Program-made: the position numbers and the translations under genes | Shown: in pieces, positions 9,169 through 19,702 of the stretch | How positions within the stretch are numbered: position 1 is the stretch's first letter | How the letters are laid out: each line of letters starts with the position of its first letter | From: Melittangium boletus DSM 14713 | GTDB lineage: Bacteria; Myxococcota; Myxococcia; Myxococcales; Myxococcaceae | Direction: 5' to 3' | Assembly (NCBI RefSeq): GCF_002305855.1 | Contig: NZ_CP022163.1 | Coordinates: 5,642,292-5,706,291, forward strand | DNA length: 64,000 bases | The notes under the pieces: generated by a model | Seen by the model: only the letters and a program-made list of their open reading frames with translations | The model's database searches: none | What the model was told of the DNA's origin: nothing

Positions 9169-11016
9169 TCACCCGCCTCCGAGCAGGTGCCAGTGATGCA
9201 GCCAGAGGGTGAGGAGGGCCGAGGCCAGGGCGACTCCCGAGAAGAGCAGCCGCCAGGTCCATGAGCCCCCGCCGCGTCGCCCCGTCCGAGCGCTCCAGAA
9301 GAGCGCCCCGGGGGTGAGGCCCACGCCCAGCAGCGCGCTCGTCCGGGTGGCGCCGAGCAGCCACGGGGTGTCGTCGCCATCGAAGGGCACGAGCGGGCGC
9401 ACCAGTAGCACGACGCCGGTGAGCACGAGCAGATTCCACAGGCTCAGGGCCGCCAGGGGCGCCACGGCCCCGGTGCGCAGGAGGAGTCCCATCCCCACGG
9501 CCAGCGCGAAGAGCGCGCCGCATCCGGCGAACAACCCCAGGGCGACGGGCGCGGTGTCGTACCAGGGCGCGCGCTCATAGGCCTCCAGGGGCCGGTTCTC
9601 GAGGAACAGGTGGGTGATGTGTCCCTGGGCATCCTCCCGGAAGGCCACGCGGTCGGGAGCGTCCGGGGTCTCGGCGGGCTGGAAGAGCAGGGGTTCCTTC
9701 TCCACCCAGCGGCGGGCCGTCATGCCGGGCTGATGGACGCGCAGGGTGCCCTCCTCCTCGCGCACGCGGATTTCCTGGCGCCACGCGAGCGAGGCCTCCG
9801 CCGTGCCGGAGCTCCTCCACGTCGTCTGGTAGGTGCCGGTGAATCGCTCGGGCCGTGTGACGAGGCGCTTCGTGGGCGCTCGAGGCGGGGGCGCGGGGAA
9901 GTCGCGGTCGAGCAGGGCGCGCAGCAGCTCCATCCGGGCCCGCTGCGCGGCGTTTCGCTCTCCCAGGCCGTTGTAGGAGACGAACAGGCCCCAGCCGTGC
10001 TCGGGCATCAGCACCAGCAGCGAGGTGAACTGGTACGCGTCTCCCGTGTGGCCGAGGAGCCGCCGCCCATTCAGGTGGAACTCCATGAAGCCATGGGCCC
10101 ACCCACTCAGCCGGGCGTCGTGCGTGAAGTGCTGTTGATGCATCCGCCGCACCGTCTCCTCGCCCAGGATGCGGTGGCCGTCGACCGCGCCTCCGTGGAG
10201 GTGCGCGAGCATGAAGCGCGCGAGGTCCGGCGCCGTCGTGAGCATCGAGCCGCTCGACGCCACCACCACCCGCTCCAGGGGTTGGGCGCGCGGGCGCCCT
10301 TGTTCCAGGGGGTGGCCGAGCGCCGTGTCCGCGACGAACTCGGGAGGCACCGATCGCCGGAAGAGGGTGCGCCGCATGCCCAACGGCTCCCAGATTTCCT
10401 CGCGGAGATGGTCCTCGAAGGGTTGGCCCGTGACGCGCTCGACGATGTGCTCGGCCAGGGCCGCTCCATAATCGGAGTACGCCGAGAGCTCTCCGGGAGG
10501 GCGGACCCGCGGGGGCCTTCGCTCCTGGAGATAGTCGACCAGGGCGTCCGGGGTCGGACCCGCGGGCCAGAGACGTTCGGGGACCGCGAAGCCGCCCGTG
10601 TGCGCCATCAGGTGCCGGAGCGTGACGGGCTCCGGGAAGGTGCGGGGAAGCTGGAGGCCTTCTTCCAGCCAGGTATTCACGTCCGTGTCCAGCTCGAGCT
10701 GGCCCCGCTCGACGAGCCGCATCACCGCCGTCCAGACGAACAGCTTGCCCACGGAGGCCACGCGAAAGAGCGTGCGCTCCGCGTCCACGGGAAGGCCCCG
10801 GCCGGTGTCCGCCTCGCCATGGCCCTGGGTCAGCACCACCCGGCCGTCGCGCACCACCAACACGGTCGCGCCGGGAATCCGGTGGTCCGCGAGCTGACGG
10901 GTGACGACCCGCCGCACGAACGCGTCCAGGGGCTCGGCGGAGTCTCCAGGGAGCGTCTGGGCTCGGACGGGGGTGGCGGCTCCCAGGAGCACGAGCACCA
11001 GGACGGTCAGGCCCAC
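9169..11016 (-). CDS. Beta-lactamase-fold serine hydrolase with C-terminal membrane helices
   Basis: A 615-aa exported protein. After a signal peptide (LVLVLLGAATPVRA) comes a class-C beta-lactamase/esterase domain (~28-380). It has the SxxK catalytic motif SVGK at Ser88/Lys91, a YSD motif in place of YxN near residue 180 and a conserved HTG at LLGHTGD. Residues ~385-490 form a beta domain of the kind that follows such hydrolases. The last ~120 residues hold about four hydrophobic helices, so it is anchored in the membrane with the active site outside. Possible activities are D-alanyl or ester hydrolysis; the substrate is unknown. The start is a GTG at 11016, but the frame is open upstream as far as the preceding kinase gene. 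It lies 37 nt after that kinase and may be its last operon partner. Confidence 0.85.
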   Translation of the reverse strand: MGLTVLVLVLLGAATPVRAQTLPGDSAEPLDAFVRRVVTRQLADHRIPGATVLVVRDGRVVLTQGHGEADTGRGLPVDAERTLFRVASVGKLFVWTAVMRLVERGQLELDTDVNTWLEEGLQLPRTFPEPVTLRHLMAHTGGFAVPERLWPAGPTPDALVDYLQERRPPRVRPPGELSAYSDYGAALAEHIVERVTGQPFEDHLREEIWEPLGMRRTLFRRSVPPEFVADTALGHPLEQGRPRAQPLERVVVASSGSMLTTAPDLARFMLAHLHGGAVDGHRILGEETVRRMHQQHFTHDARLSGWAHGFMEFHLNGRRLLGHTGDAYQFTSLLVLMPEHGWGLFVSYNGLGERNAAQRARMELLRALLDRDFPAPPPRAPTKRLVTRPERFTGTYQTTWRSSGTAEASLAWRQEIRVREEEGTLRVHQPGMTARRWVEKEPLLFQPAETPDAPDRVAFREDAQGHITHLFLENRPLEAYERAPWYDTAPVALGLFAGCGALFALAVGMGLLLRTGAVAPLAALSLWNLLVLTGVVLLVRPLVPFDGDDTPWLLGATRTSALLGVGLTPGALFWSARTGRRGGGSWTWRLLFSGVALASALLTLWLHHWHLLGGG

Positions 11017-11053
11017 GCGGGGGCTGGCGGCGAGGGACTCTGTCAGACGGGCC

Positions 11054-13483
11054 TCAGTTCCGGGGCACGGGCGCGGGCGTCAGGGAACTGCGGGGCAGCC
11101 GCACGGCGAAGCGGGTGCCCTCGCCATCGAGTGATGTCACCCGGATGCGGCCTCCATGGGCCAGCACCAACTGCCGGGTGATGTAGAGCCCCAGCCCCAC
11201 GCTGCCCGCGCCGCTGCCCGCCTGACGTCCGCGGCGGAAGGGCTCGAACAGGTCGGGCAGGCTGGCCGGGTCGATGGGGGAGCCCTCGTTGTGGATCTCC
11301 ACGAGCACCGTGGAGGCTTCCCCCGCGCAGCGCACCCGCACGGCCGTGTGCGGCGGGCTGTGTTGGATGGCGTTGCCCACGAGGTTGCCGAACACCTGCG
11401 CGAGCCGATCCCCATCCCACTCGCCCTGGCCGTCTCCCTCCCGGACGAAGTCCAACTGGCGCTCCGGATGGCTCGCGGCGAACTCCTCCACCACGCCGCG
11501 CGTCAGCTCGAAGAGATCCGAGCGCTTGCGCTCCACGGGGATTCCGCCACCCAGCCGCGCCTGGCTGAAGTCCAAGAGGTCGCGGATGAGGCGGGTGGAG
11601 CGATCCGTGGCGGTGATGATGCGCGTGAGGCTCTTGCTCTGCCGCTCGTCGAGCCCCGTGCGCGCGAGCAGCGTGGAGGCGGAGATGCGGATGACGCTCA
11701 GGGGGTTGCGCAGGTCGTGGCTCACGATGCCGAGGATCTGCCGCTCGAACTCGGCGAGCTGGCGCGCCTCGGCCTCCTGCTGCTTCTGCACGGTGATGTC
11801 CACGCAGGCGCCCGTCATGTAGAGCGGGCGCCCGTTGGCGTCCACGAACGTCTTGCCCTTGCTGCTCAGCCAGTGCACGTGCTCGTCCGGCCACACCACG
11901 CGGAAGTCCATCTCGAAGTCCGCGCCCTCGTTCGCGCACGCGCGGGTGCGGCGCCGGGCCTCCTCGCGCTCGTCGGGGTGCACCAGCGCCAGGAAGTCGT
12001 CGATCGTCTGCACCGTGCGGCCCGGCGCCAGGCCGAAGAGCTGGTCCAGGTTCTCGTCCCACTCGAGCCCGCCGGTGCGCAAGTCCCAGCGCAGGGTGCC
12101 GGTGCTGCTCGCCCACAAGGCCGCGCGCAGCCGCTCGTCGCGCTCCTGGAGCGTGGCCTCCATCCGCTCGCGCTCGGCGAGCACGTGGCGCAACTGGGTC
12201 TCGCTCGCCTCGGCGGCGGCGCGGGCCTGCTGCGCGGCTTCATAGAGGCGGGCGCGCTCGAGCGCCTGGGCCCCCTGCCGCGCCAGGGCGAGGAAGAAGT
12301 CCTGCTCGTCGGCCTGGAGGACGCGCCGCCGGGTGAAGTTCACCACCAGGGCACCCATGACGCCGCGGCTGCCGCGCAGGGGCATCACCGCCGAGGCCTC
12401 GAAAGGCAGTCCCTGGCGGGCGAGTCCCGGGTAGCGATGATCCCGCTCCTCCCGGGTGGAGTAGGTGACGAGCCGATCCTGCCGCACCGCTTCCGCCACG
12501 GCCACGGGGGCGTCGAGGGCGATGCGCTCCAGTCCGCGCGCCAGCTCCCTCGTGCCGGGGCCCGCGGCCTCCAGGAAGGGAGCATCCTCGGCCATGAGCC
12601 ACACGGTCCCCGCCTGGGCATCCAGCGCGGCCTGTCCCTGGGTGACGATGACGTCGAGCACCTGCCGGGGCGAGGGCGCCTCGGAGAGCGCGGCGGTGAC
12701 GGCCTGGAGCCGGGAGATCCGCTCCTGGGCCCGGCGCTGCCCGTCGATGTTCGCGTTGGTGCCGAACCAGCGCAGCACCCGGCCCCGGGCGTCGCGCAGG
12801 GGATGGGCCCGGATGAGGTGCCAGTGGTCCTGGCCTTCCGGATCGCGCAGGCGGCTCTCCACCTCGAAGGGCTCGCCGCTCTCCAGGCTGCGCCGCCAGT
12901 GCTCCAGCAGCCGCGGCTGATCATCCGGGTGCACGGCCTCCATCCATCGCGAAGCCTCTCCCGGAGGCACCGCCAGGGTCTCGAAGCCGCGGCGGCTCAG
13001 GTAGTCCATCTGCCCGTCGGGGCGGCTCGTCCAGATGGTGTGGGGCAGGACCTCGGCGAGGGTGCGGTACTGTTGCTGGGCCTCGTGCAGACGCAGGGCC
13101 TGGCGCAGGATGTGCGCCAGACGCTCGGCCGTGAGCGAGGACTTGCCCAGGTAGTCCGTGGCGCCCGCCTTCATCAGCTCCACGGCCGTCTGCTCATCCC
13201 CCTGGCCGGTGAGCATGATGATGGGGGTCTCCACCAGCGCGGCACGCGCCTCGCGCAGCACCTGGAGCCCATCCCGCCCCGGCATCTGGAAGTCGAGCAG
13301 GGCGCAGTCGAAGGGCTCGCGCAGGAGCGCCGCGAGCGCGGACGAACCATCCGCCACCTCGACGAGCTGGGCGCTCAACCCCGCCTTGAGCAGGGCGCGC
13401 CGCACCGCGAGCCGATCCACCTCGTCATCATCCGCCACCAGCAGGCGCAGCCGTTGGTCCTCCATGCGCTCCTCGGGCTTCAC
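11054..13483 (-). CDS. Hybrid sensor kinase: receiver-PAS-GAF-PAS-HisKA-HATPase
   Basis: An 809-aa cytoplasmic kinase with no membrane segment. Domains in order: receiver (~10-130, phospho-Asp in ALLDFQMPG, Lys in YLGKSS), PAS (~140-255, WTSRPDGQMDYLSRRG ... WFGTNANID), GAF (~270-420), coiled coil, second PAS (~465-580, HPDEREEARRRT ... GACVDITVQK), HisKA with the phosphoacceptor in IVSHDLRNPLSVI, and an ATPase domain with NLVGNAIQHSP and SVGLGLYITRQLVLAHGG. The GTG start at 13483 overlaps the stop of the preceding receiver gene; an ATG at 13465 (MEDQRLRLL) is an alternative. The N-terminal receiver suggests that it is itself phosphorylated, perhaps by the kinase two genes upstream. Confidence 0.95.
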   Translation of the reverse strand: MKPEERMEDQRLRLLVADDDEVDRLAVRRALLKAGLSAQLVEVADGSSALAALLREPFDCALLDFQMPGRDGLQVLREARAALVETPIIMLTGQGDEQTAVELMKAGATDYLGKSSLTAERLAHILRQALRLHEAQQQYRTLAEVLPHTIWTSRPDGQMDYLSRRGFETLAVPPGEASRWMEAVHPDDQPRLLEHWRRSLESGEPFEVESRLRDPEGQDHWHLIRAHPLRDARGRVLRWFGTNANIDGQRRAQERISRLQAVTAALSEAPSPRQVLDVIVTQGQAALDAQAGTVWLMAEDAPFLEAAGPGTRELARGLERIALDAPVAVAEAVRQDRLVTYSTREERDHRYPGLARQGLPFEASAVMPLRGSRGVMGALVVNFTRRRVLQADEQDFFLALARQGAQALERARLYEAAQQARAAAEASETQLRHVLAERERMEATLQERDERLRAALWASSTGTLRWDLRTGGLEWDENLDQLFGLAPGRTVQTIDDFLALVHPDEREEARRRTRACANEGADFEMDFRVVWPDEHVHWLSSKGKTFVDANGRPLYMTGACVDITVQKQQEAEARQLAEFERQILGIVSHDLRNPLSVIRISASTLLARTGLDERQSKSLTRIITATDRSTRLIRDLLDFSQARLGGGIPVERKRSDLFELTRGVVEEFAASHPERQLDFVREGDGQGEWDGDRLAQVFGNLVGNAIQHSPPHTAVRVRCAGEASTVLVEIHNEGSPIDPASLPDLFEPFRRGRQAGSGAGSVGLGLYITRQLVLAHGGRIRVTSLDGEGTRFAVRLPRSSLTPAPVPRN

Positions 13484-13902
13484 GGCAGCTCCACCCGTGA
13501 CCAGTATGCGTTGAGAGCGGTCATCAACTCCACGAACGCCGGAGACGTGACGGGCTTGAGGAGGTAGCCCGCCACGTGGTGGGCATAACTTTGCACCCGG
13601 TCCCGGTCATCGTTGGAGGTGGTGAGGACCACCACGGGGGTGCTGCTGAGCGCCGGATCCGCGCGGATGGCGCTCAGGAACTCCAGGCCATTCATCCGGG
13701 GCATGTTGAGGTCCAACAAGATGAGGCGGTTGGTGGCGGGCACCTGGCCCTCGCGCAGCATCTCCAGGGCCTGACGGCCGTCGTTGGCCACGTGGAGGGT
13801 GCTCTGGATGTTGCTCTTCTTGAAGGCGCGCTGCACGTGCATCACGTCCACCGAGTCATCATCCACGAGGAGGATGTTGAGCCGCTTGAAGGGGAGGTTC
13901 AT
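13480..13902 (-). CDS. Single-domain response regulator (Rcp1-like)
   Basis: A 140-aa stand-alone receiver with no output domain. It shows NILLVDDDSVDVMHVQRAF, the phospho-Asp in RLILLDLNMPRMNGLEFL, PVVVLTTSNDDRD and the Lys in GYLLKPV. The extra segment before LILLDLNMP is typical of Rcp1 receivers that partner phytochrome-type kinases. It overlaps the upstream kinase by 4 nt (ATGA) and the downstream hybrid kinase by 4 nt (GTGA), so all three are one translation-coupled relay. It probably carries phosphate between the two kinases. Confidence 0.95.
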   Translation of the reverse strand: MNLPFKRLNILLVDDDSVDVMHVQRAFKKSNIQSTLHVANDGRQALEMLREGQVPATNRLILLDLNMPRMNGLEFLSAIRADPALSSTPVVVLTTSNDDRDRVQSYAHHVAGYLLKPVTSPAFVELMTALNAYWSRVELP

Positions 13903-16022
13903 CGCCCCTCGTCCGGGGTGTTGTGGGGCCAGGTGAAGCGGAAGGTGGCGCCCTGACCCGGCGCGGACTCCAGCCAGGCCCTGCCGCCGCGTGCCTCCAC
14001 GCTCTTCTTCACCACCGACAGCCCAATGCCCGTGCCCTCCACCTGATCGCGCGCCTGGAGGGTCTGGAAGATGCCCCAGATGCGCTCGTGGTACTCGGGC
14101 GCGATGCCCGGCCCGTTGTCGCGCACGGAGAACTCCCAGAAGTCCTCCGCCGGGCGGACCTCCACATGGACCCGGGCATCGGCGCCGGCGGCGTGCTTGA
14201 AGGCGTTGCCCAGCAGGTTGAGGAACACCTGCTGCAAGGGCACGCGCTCGGCGTATTGCAGCATGGGCAGGTTCGGCGCCAGTTCCACGTGCGTGCTCTC
14301 CGGAGGCGCCAGCAGCTCCACGCACTCCGCGACGAGCCGGCCCACGTCCACGCGCTCCGGACGGCCACGCATCCTTCCCGCGCGGCTGTAGTCGAGGATG
14401 CCGTTGATGAGCGATTCCATGCGCTGCACGCGCCCGCGCAAGAGCCGCATCTGCTCGCGCGTCTCCTCGGTCATCACCCCCTGCAGGTCGTCCTCGATCC
14501 ACTGTGACAGGTTGGCGATGCCGCGCAGCGGGGCCTTCAGGTCGTGGCTGGCCACGTAGGCGAACTGATCCAACTCCTGGTTGCTGCGCTCGAGCGCCGC
14601 GATGAGCCGCTCGCGTTCGGCCTCGGCGCGCTTGCGCTCGGTGATGTCCAGCACGACCGTGGCCACGCCCAGCGTGCTGCCCTCCGCCGAGCGCACGGGC
14701 GCGTAGCGCGCCAGCCACGCCCGCTCCTCGCCCGAGGGCATCCGGGAGGTGGACTCCACCGTCTGGGTCTCTCCGGTCTCCAACGCCTTGACGAGCGACT
14801 GGACCACGAGCGCCGCTCCGGGACCCTGGGTGGAGATGGCCTCGGAGAGGGGATTGTCCGGTCCATCCCCGGGCAGACGGTTGATGTCGCGCAGGGCGCG
14901 GTTGACGCGCACGAAGCACAGCAGCCGATCGAACAGGGCGATGCCGGCGGGCGCCGCGTCGAGCAGGGTGTCGAGCATGGCGCGCGCCTGTTCCGCCTGG
15001 TGGCGCTCGTGCTGGGCGCGGCTCACGGCCTCCTGGCTCGCGCGGTACATGCGCGCGTTGTCCAGGGCGAGCGCCGCGCGGCGCGCGAACTCCTCGGCCA
15101 GGGGCAGGTCCGCGGCGGAGAAGCCGCGGTGGGTCTGGGACTGGGCGAGCGTGATGGCGCCCAGCGTCCGCCCATGCACCACCATGGGCACGGTCATGCT
15201 CGAGCACAGACCCACCTCCGACAGCAGCCGGAACTCGTCCGGATCCCTCGCCATGCTGGAGCGCATGGCGTCGGAGATGGACTCCAGCAGTTCCGGTTCG
15301 CCGGTGCGGATGACGTGGCCCGTGCCGTGCGTGGCGAGCTGGAGGTCCACCGGTGCGCGGCGCGCCAGCTCCCAGGCCAGGGATTCCTTGACCGGGTCCG
15401 CGTGGGTCACCGCGGAGCGCTCCACGGCCTCGTCCGCCCCCACCAGGTCCACCGCGCACCAGTCGGCGAGCCGCGGCACCGCCAGACGGGTGAAGTGGCG
15501 CAGGGTCTCCTCGGGGTCCAATGTGAGCGCCAGCAGGGAGCTGGCCTCGGCGAGGAAGCCGTGGGTGTCGGAGGTGCGCTTCTGATCATCGATGTCGGTG
15601 CAGGTGCCAAACCAGCGGATGACCCGGCCCTGGGGATCCCGCACGGGGATGGCGCGCACGAGGAACCAGCGCCAGACGCCATCCAGCCGGCGGCAGCGCT
15701 TCTCCACCTCGAAGGGCTCGCTCGTGGCGAGGCTGTGCCGCCAGCGCGTCTCGTGCTCGGGGAGATCGTCTGGATGGAAGGCCCTCATCCAGGCGTCCCC
15801 TTGGGACTCCTCGGCGGACAGCCCCGTGTATTCGAACCAGCGCTGGTTGAGGTAGTCCTGCACGCCGTCCGGCCGGGCGGTCCAGACGATCTGCGGCAGG
15901 GCCTCGGCGAGCTGGCGGAACTGCTCGCGCTCGGTATCGAGCCGCTGCTCCTGACCCGGGCCCCCGAGCGGAGAGCGCAGGAGGCGCTGCGCGTTGAGAT
16001 CGCCATCGAGAGGGCGGGACAC
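13899..16022 (-). CDS. Sensor histidine kinase PAS-GAF-PAS-HisKA-HATPase
   Basis: A 707-aa soluble kinase: PAS (~35-155, WTARPDGVQDYLNQRWFEYTG), GAF (~160-335), coiled coil, second PAS (~350-465), HisKA with the phospho-His in YVASHDLKAPLRGIA, and HATPase with LLGNAFKHA, DNGPGIAPEYHERIWGIF and GTGIGLSVVKKSVE. The DLKAPLR form is the subtype found in phytochrome-like kinases that pair with Rcp1 receivers. No bilin-binding Cys-His motif was seen in the GAF, so the signal is unlikely to be light through a bilin. The GTG start at 16022 is supported by AAGGAG eight nt upstream. It opens the kinase-receiver-kinase operon. Confidence 0.94.
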   Translation of the reverse strand: MSRPLDGDLNAQRLLRSPLGGPGQEQRLDTEREQFRQLAEALPQIVWTARPDGVQDYLNQRWFEYTGLSAEESQGDAWMRAFHPDDLPEHETRWRHSLATSEPFEVEKRCRRLDGVWRWFLVRAIPVRDPQGRVIRWFGTCTDIDDQKRTSDTHGFLAEASSLLALTLDPEETLRHFTRLAVPRLADWCAVDLVGADEAVERSAVTHADPVKESLAWELARRAPVDLQLATHGTGHVIRTGEPELLESISDAMRSSMARDPDEFRLLSEVGLCSSMTVPMVVHGRTLGAITLAQSQTHRGFSAADLPLAEEFARRAALALDNARMYRASQEAVSRAQHERHQAEQARAMLDTLLDAAPAGIALFDRLLCFVRVNRALRDINRLPGDGPDNPLSEAISTQGPGAALVVQSLVKALETGETQTVESTSRMPSGEERAWLARYAPVRSAEGSTLGVATVVLDITERKRAEAERERLIAALERSNQELDQFAYVASHDLKAPLRGIANLSQWIEDDLQGVMTEETREQMRLLRGRVQRMESLINGILDYSRAGRMRGRPERVDVGRLVAECVELLAPPESTHVELAPNLPMLQYAERVPLQQVFLNLLGNAFKHAAGADARVHVEVRPAEDFWEFSVRDNGPGIAPEYHERIWGIFQTLQARDQVEGTGIGLSVVKKSVEARGGRAWLESAPGQGATFRFTWPHNTPDEGR

Positions 16023-16210
16023 GTCGGGTACTCCTTCACGGCGAACGGGGAGATGGGCCGGCCGGGGCGCCCTCCTCGCGCCGTCGGGCCGCCGACTCCG
16101 TGTTCCTTGATTATCCCGGGCGAGCGTACGTGATCATGAGGGGGATGGCAGCGCTGTCGTCCGCGCAACAAGGCATTCAACGTGCTTCATTTCCCTTGAA
16201 GAGCGGGCGC

Positions 16211-17701
<1,491 letters not shown>

Positions 17702-17715
17702 CCGGGGAGGGTATA

Positions 17716-19077
17716 TCAGTCGAACATCGCGCCCAGGGCCTCGGACAGCGTCTCCACGCCGACGACTTCCAGCTTGCTGCCCTCCAGCCGCCGGGCACTG
17801 CCCTTGGGGATGACGGCCCGCTGGAAGCCCATCTTCGCGGCCTCGGCGAGCCGGGGCTCCACCTGACCCACCGCGCGCACCTCGCCCGCGAGGCCCACCT
17901 CGCCGAGCACCAGCGTCTGCGCCTCCAGCGGCCGGTTCTGCAGGCTGCTCACCAGCGCCGCGCACACCGCCAGGTCACACGCGGGCTCGGACAACTGCAT
18001 GCCTCCGGCCACGTTGACGAACAGGTCGCAGCCGACGAGCGGGATGTCCTCCTTCTTCTCCAGCACCGCCGCGAGCAGCGCCACGCGGTTGCCGTCCACG
18101 CCGATGGCCGTGCGCCGCGCGGTGCCATATCCCGTGGGCGCCACCAGCGCCTGCACCTCCACCAGGAGCGGCCGCGTTCCATTGAGCGTGCACGTCACCA
18201 CGCTGCCCGCCTTGCCCGCGGGACGCTCGGCGAGGAAGAGCGCCGAGGGGTCCGCCACCTCCACCAGGCCCGCGCCCTTCATCTCGAAGACGCCGATCTC
18301 GTTCGTCGAGCCGAAGCGGTTCTTGTGCGCGCGGAGGATCCGGAAGGGATGGCCGCGCTCGCCCTCGAAGTAGAGGACGGTGTCCACCATGTGCTCGAGC
18401 ACGCGCGGGCCCGCGATGGAGCCCTCCTTCGTCACGTGGCCCACGAGGAAGGTGGGCACGCCGCTGCGCTTGGCGAAGGCCATGAAGCGACCGGCCACCT
18501 CGCGCACCTGGGAGATGCTGCCCGGCGCGCTGCCCAGCTCCGGCAGGTACATGGTCTGGATGGAGTCCACCACCAGCGCCCGGGGCTTGAGTGACTCGGC
18601 CACCGTGAGCACCCGCTCCGCGTCCGTCTCCGCGAACAGGTGGATGGACTCGCCCTCCACCCGCAGGCGCTCGGCCCGCATCTTCGTCTGCCGCAGCGAC
18701 TCCTCGCCCGACACGTACAGCACCGGTCCCGCCAGGCCCAACCGATCCAACGCCGCCAGGAGCAGCGTGGACTTGCCAATGCCCGGGTCTCCTCCGAGCA
18801 GCACCAGCGAGCCATCGACCACGCCCCCGCCCAGCACCCGATCGAACTCGGCGATGCCCGTATGCCGGCGCTGCTCCTGCTCGCCGCTCACCTCGCGCAG
18901 ACGCACCGGCTTGGACGCCCCACCCGAGGCGCCCCAGGCCGGACGCTTCTCGTCCACCTTCGCCTCGGTCTCCTCGACCAGGGAACTCCATGCGCCGCAG
19001 TCCGGGCATTTGCCCAACCACTTCGCCGACTGGTACCCGCACGCCTGACACGCGTAATGCGTCTTCGCCTTCGCCAT
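17716..19077 (-). CDS. radA: DNA repair protein RadA
   Basis: RadA is a RecA-like helicase that drives branch migration during homologous recombination and repair. The 453-aa product has the whole architecture: an N-terminal zinc finger (YACQACGYQSAKW with CPDCGAW), a RecA-like core with Walker A GGDPGIGKSTLL, the RadA-specific KNRFG motif in AHKNRFGSTNEIG, and a C-terminal Lon-protease-like domain (VALLAAVLEKKEDIPL, GGMQLSEPACDLAV, GEVGLAGEVR). Length is normal. It leads a two-gene minus-strand unit with the HAMP kinase. Confidence 0.97.
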   Translation of the reverse strand: MAKAKTHYACQACGYQSAKWLGKCPDCGAWSSLVEETEAKVDEKRPAWGASGGASKPVRLREVSGEQEQRRHTGIAEFDRVLGGGVVDGSLVLLGGDPGIGKSTLLLAALDRLGLAGPVLYVSGEESLRQTKMRAERLRVEGESIHLFAETDAERVLTVAESLKPRALVVDSIQTMYLPELGSAPGSISQVREVAGRFMAFAKRSGVPTFLVGHVTKEGSIAGPRVLEHMVDTVLYFEGERGHPFRILRAHKNRFGSTNEIGVFEMKGAGLVEVADPSALFLAERPAGKAGSVVTCTLNGTRPLLVEVQALVAPTGYGTARRTAIGVDGNRVALLAAVLEKKEDIPLVGCDLFVNVAGGMQLSEPACDLAVCAALVSSLQNRPLEAQTLVLGEVGLAGEVRAVGQVEPRLAEAAKMGFQRAVIPKGSARRLEGSKLEVVGVETLSEALGAMFD

Positions 19078-19294
19078 GGAAGCTGTTGTCTAGCGCACCC
19101 GTCCCACGTTTCCCCGGCTTTCGGTGGCGCCTGCGTGCGCGCTCGCCCGCTTTCCTCCGCCATGCTGGTGAGCGAGCGAGCGGGCATGGGCGCGGTCGCG
19201 AAACCGATGGGTCAAGTTGTGCGGAGGGGAGGGGGTCCCCAAGTTGCTTTCCACTGGGGCCGCACGGAGCGGTGCCCGATCTAGGAGAGCGAAG

Positions 19295-19564
19295 ATGAGC
19301 ATTCTCTGGTTCATCGTGGTGGGTCTGGTGGCGGGTCTGATCGCGCGAGCCCTGGTTCCGGGCCGTCAGTCCATGGGCATGATCGCGACGATGCTGCTGG
19401 GTATCGTGGGCTCCTTCGTGGGTGGCTTCATCGGCGCCCTCTTCTCGCCGGGCCGTAGCGTTCTCGACCTGCAGCCGTCCGGACTGATCATGTCCGTCAT
19501 CGGAGCCATCGTGGTCCTATTCCTGGCGGGCTGGGCGGGGCGGGGCCGCCGCATCCACGCCTGA
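19295..19564 (+). CDS. GlsB/YeaQ/YmgE-family small membrane protein
   Basis: An 89-aa inner-membrane protein with three hydrophobic helices (LWFIVVGLVAGLIARALV, GMIATMLLGIVGSFVGGFIG, LIMSVIGAIVVLFLAGWAG) and the family pattern of a Gly/Ser-rich middle helix. Members are often stress-induced and of unclear function; the older label is transglycosylase-associated protein. The ATG at 19295 is preceded by AGGAG. A strong terminator directly follows, so it is a single-gene unit. The 217 nt upstream hold its promoter and that of radA; no obvious operator was seen there. Confidence 0.9.
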   Translation: MSILWFIVVGLVAGLIARALVPGRQSMGMIATMLLGIVGSFVGGFIGALFSPGRSVLDLQPSGLIMSVIGAIVVLFLAGWAGRGRRIHA

Positions 19565-19568
19565 TGCG

Positions 19569-19605
19569 AGGGACCTTGAGCGGGGGATGACCCCGGCAAG
19601 TCCCT
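19569..19605 (+). terminator. Intrinsic terminator after the GlsB-family gene
   Basis: AGGGA, CTTG and CGGGG pair with CCCCG, CAAG and TCCCT around a GATGA loop, giving a ~14-bp stem with small bulges, followed by GATTT. It begins 5 nt after the stop codon and separates this gene from the biotin operon. Confidence 0.65.
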
Positions 19606-19626
19606 GATTTCCGGAGCGCCCGGGGG

Positions 19627-19658
19627 TTGTCAACCCGGGCGTTTCGCGTGGTTGACAA
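19627..19658 (+). promoter_or_regulatory. BirA-type biotin operator upstream of bioB
   Basis: TTGTCAACC and GGTTGACAA form a perfect 9-bp inverted repeat with a 14-nt spacer. Known BirA operators have the form TTGTAAACC-N14/15-GGTTTACAA or GTTAAC variants of it. The right arm contains TTGACA, an ideal -35 hexamer, so BirA-biotinyl-AMP binding would cover the promoter. It ends 44 nt before the bioB start. The predicted effect is repression of the whole downstream operon, including the inserted lipoprotein/immunity genes, when biotin is plentiful. Confidence 0.78.
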
Positions 19659-19702
19659 GGTGAGGCCGTCTTCGCCACTTTGCGCGCTCCCCCGAGGAGC
19701 CC

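Noticed and set aside
13480..15459. 659-codon minus-strand frame joining the receiver to upstream sequence
   Set aside because: Only the last 140 codons are a real receiver; the rest is a shadow of the PAS/GAF kinase in another frame.
19617..19641. GC-rich hairpin upstream of bioB as a terminator
   Set aside because: It is better explained as the left arm of the BirA-type operator. A clear terminator already exists at 19569-19605.
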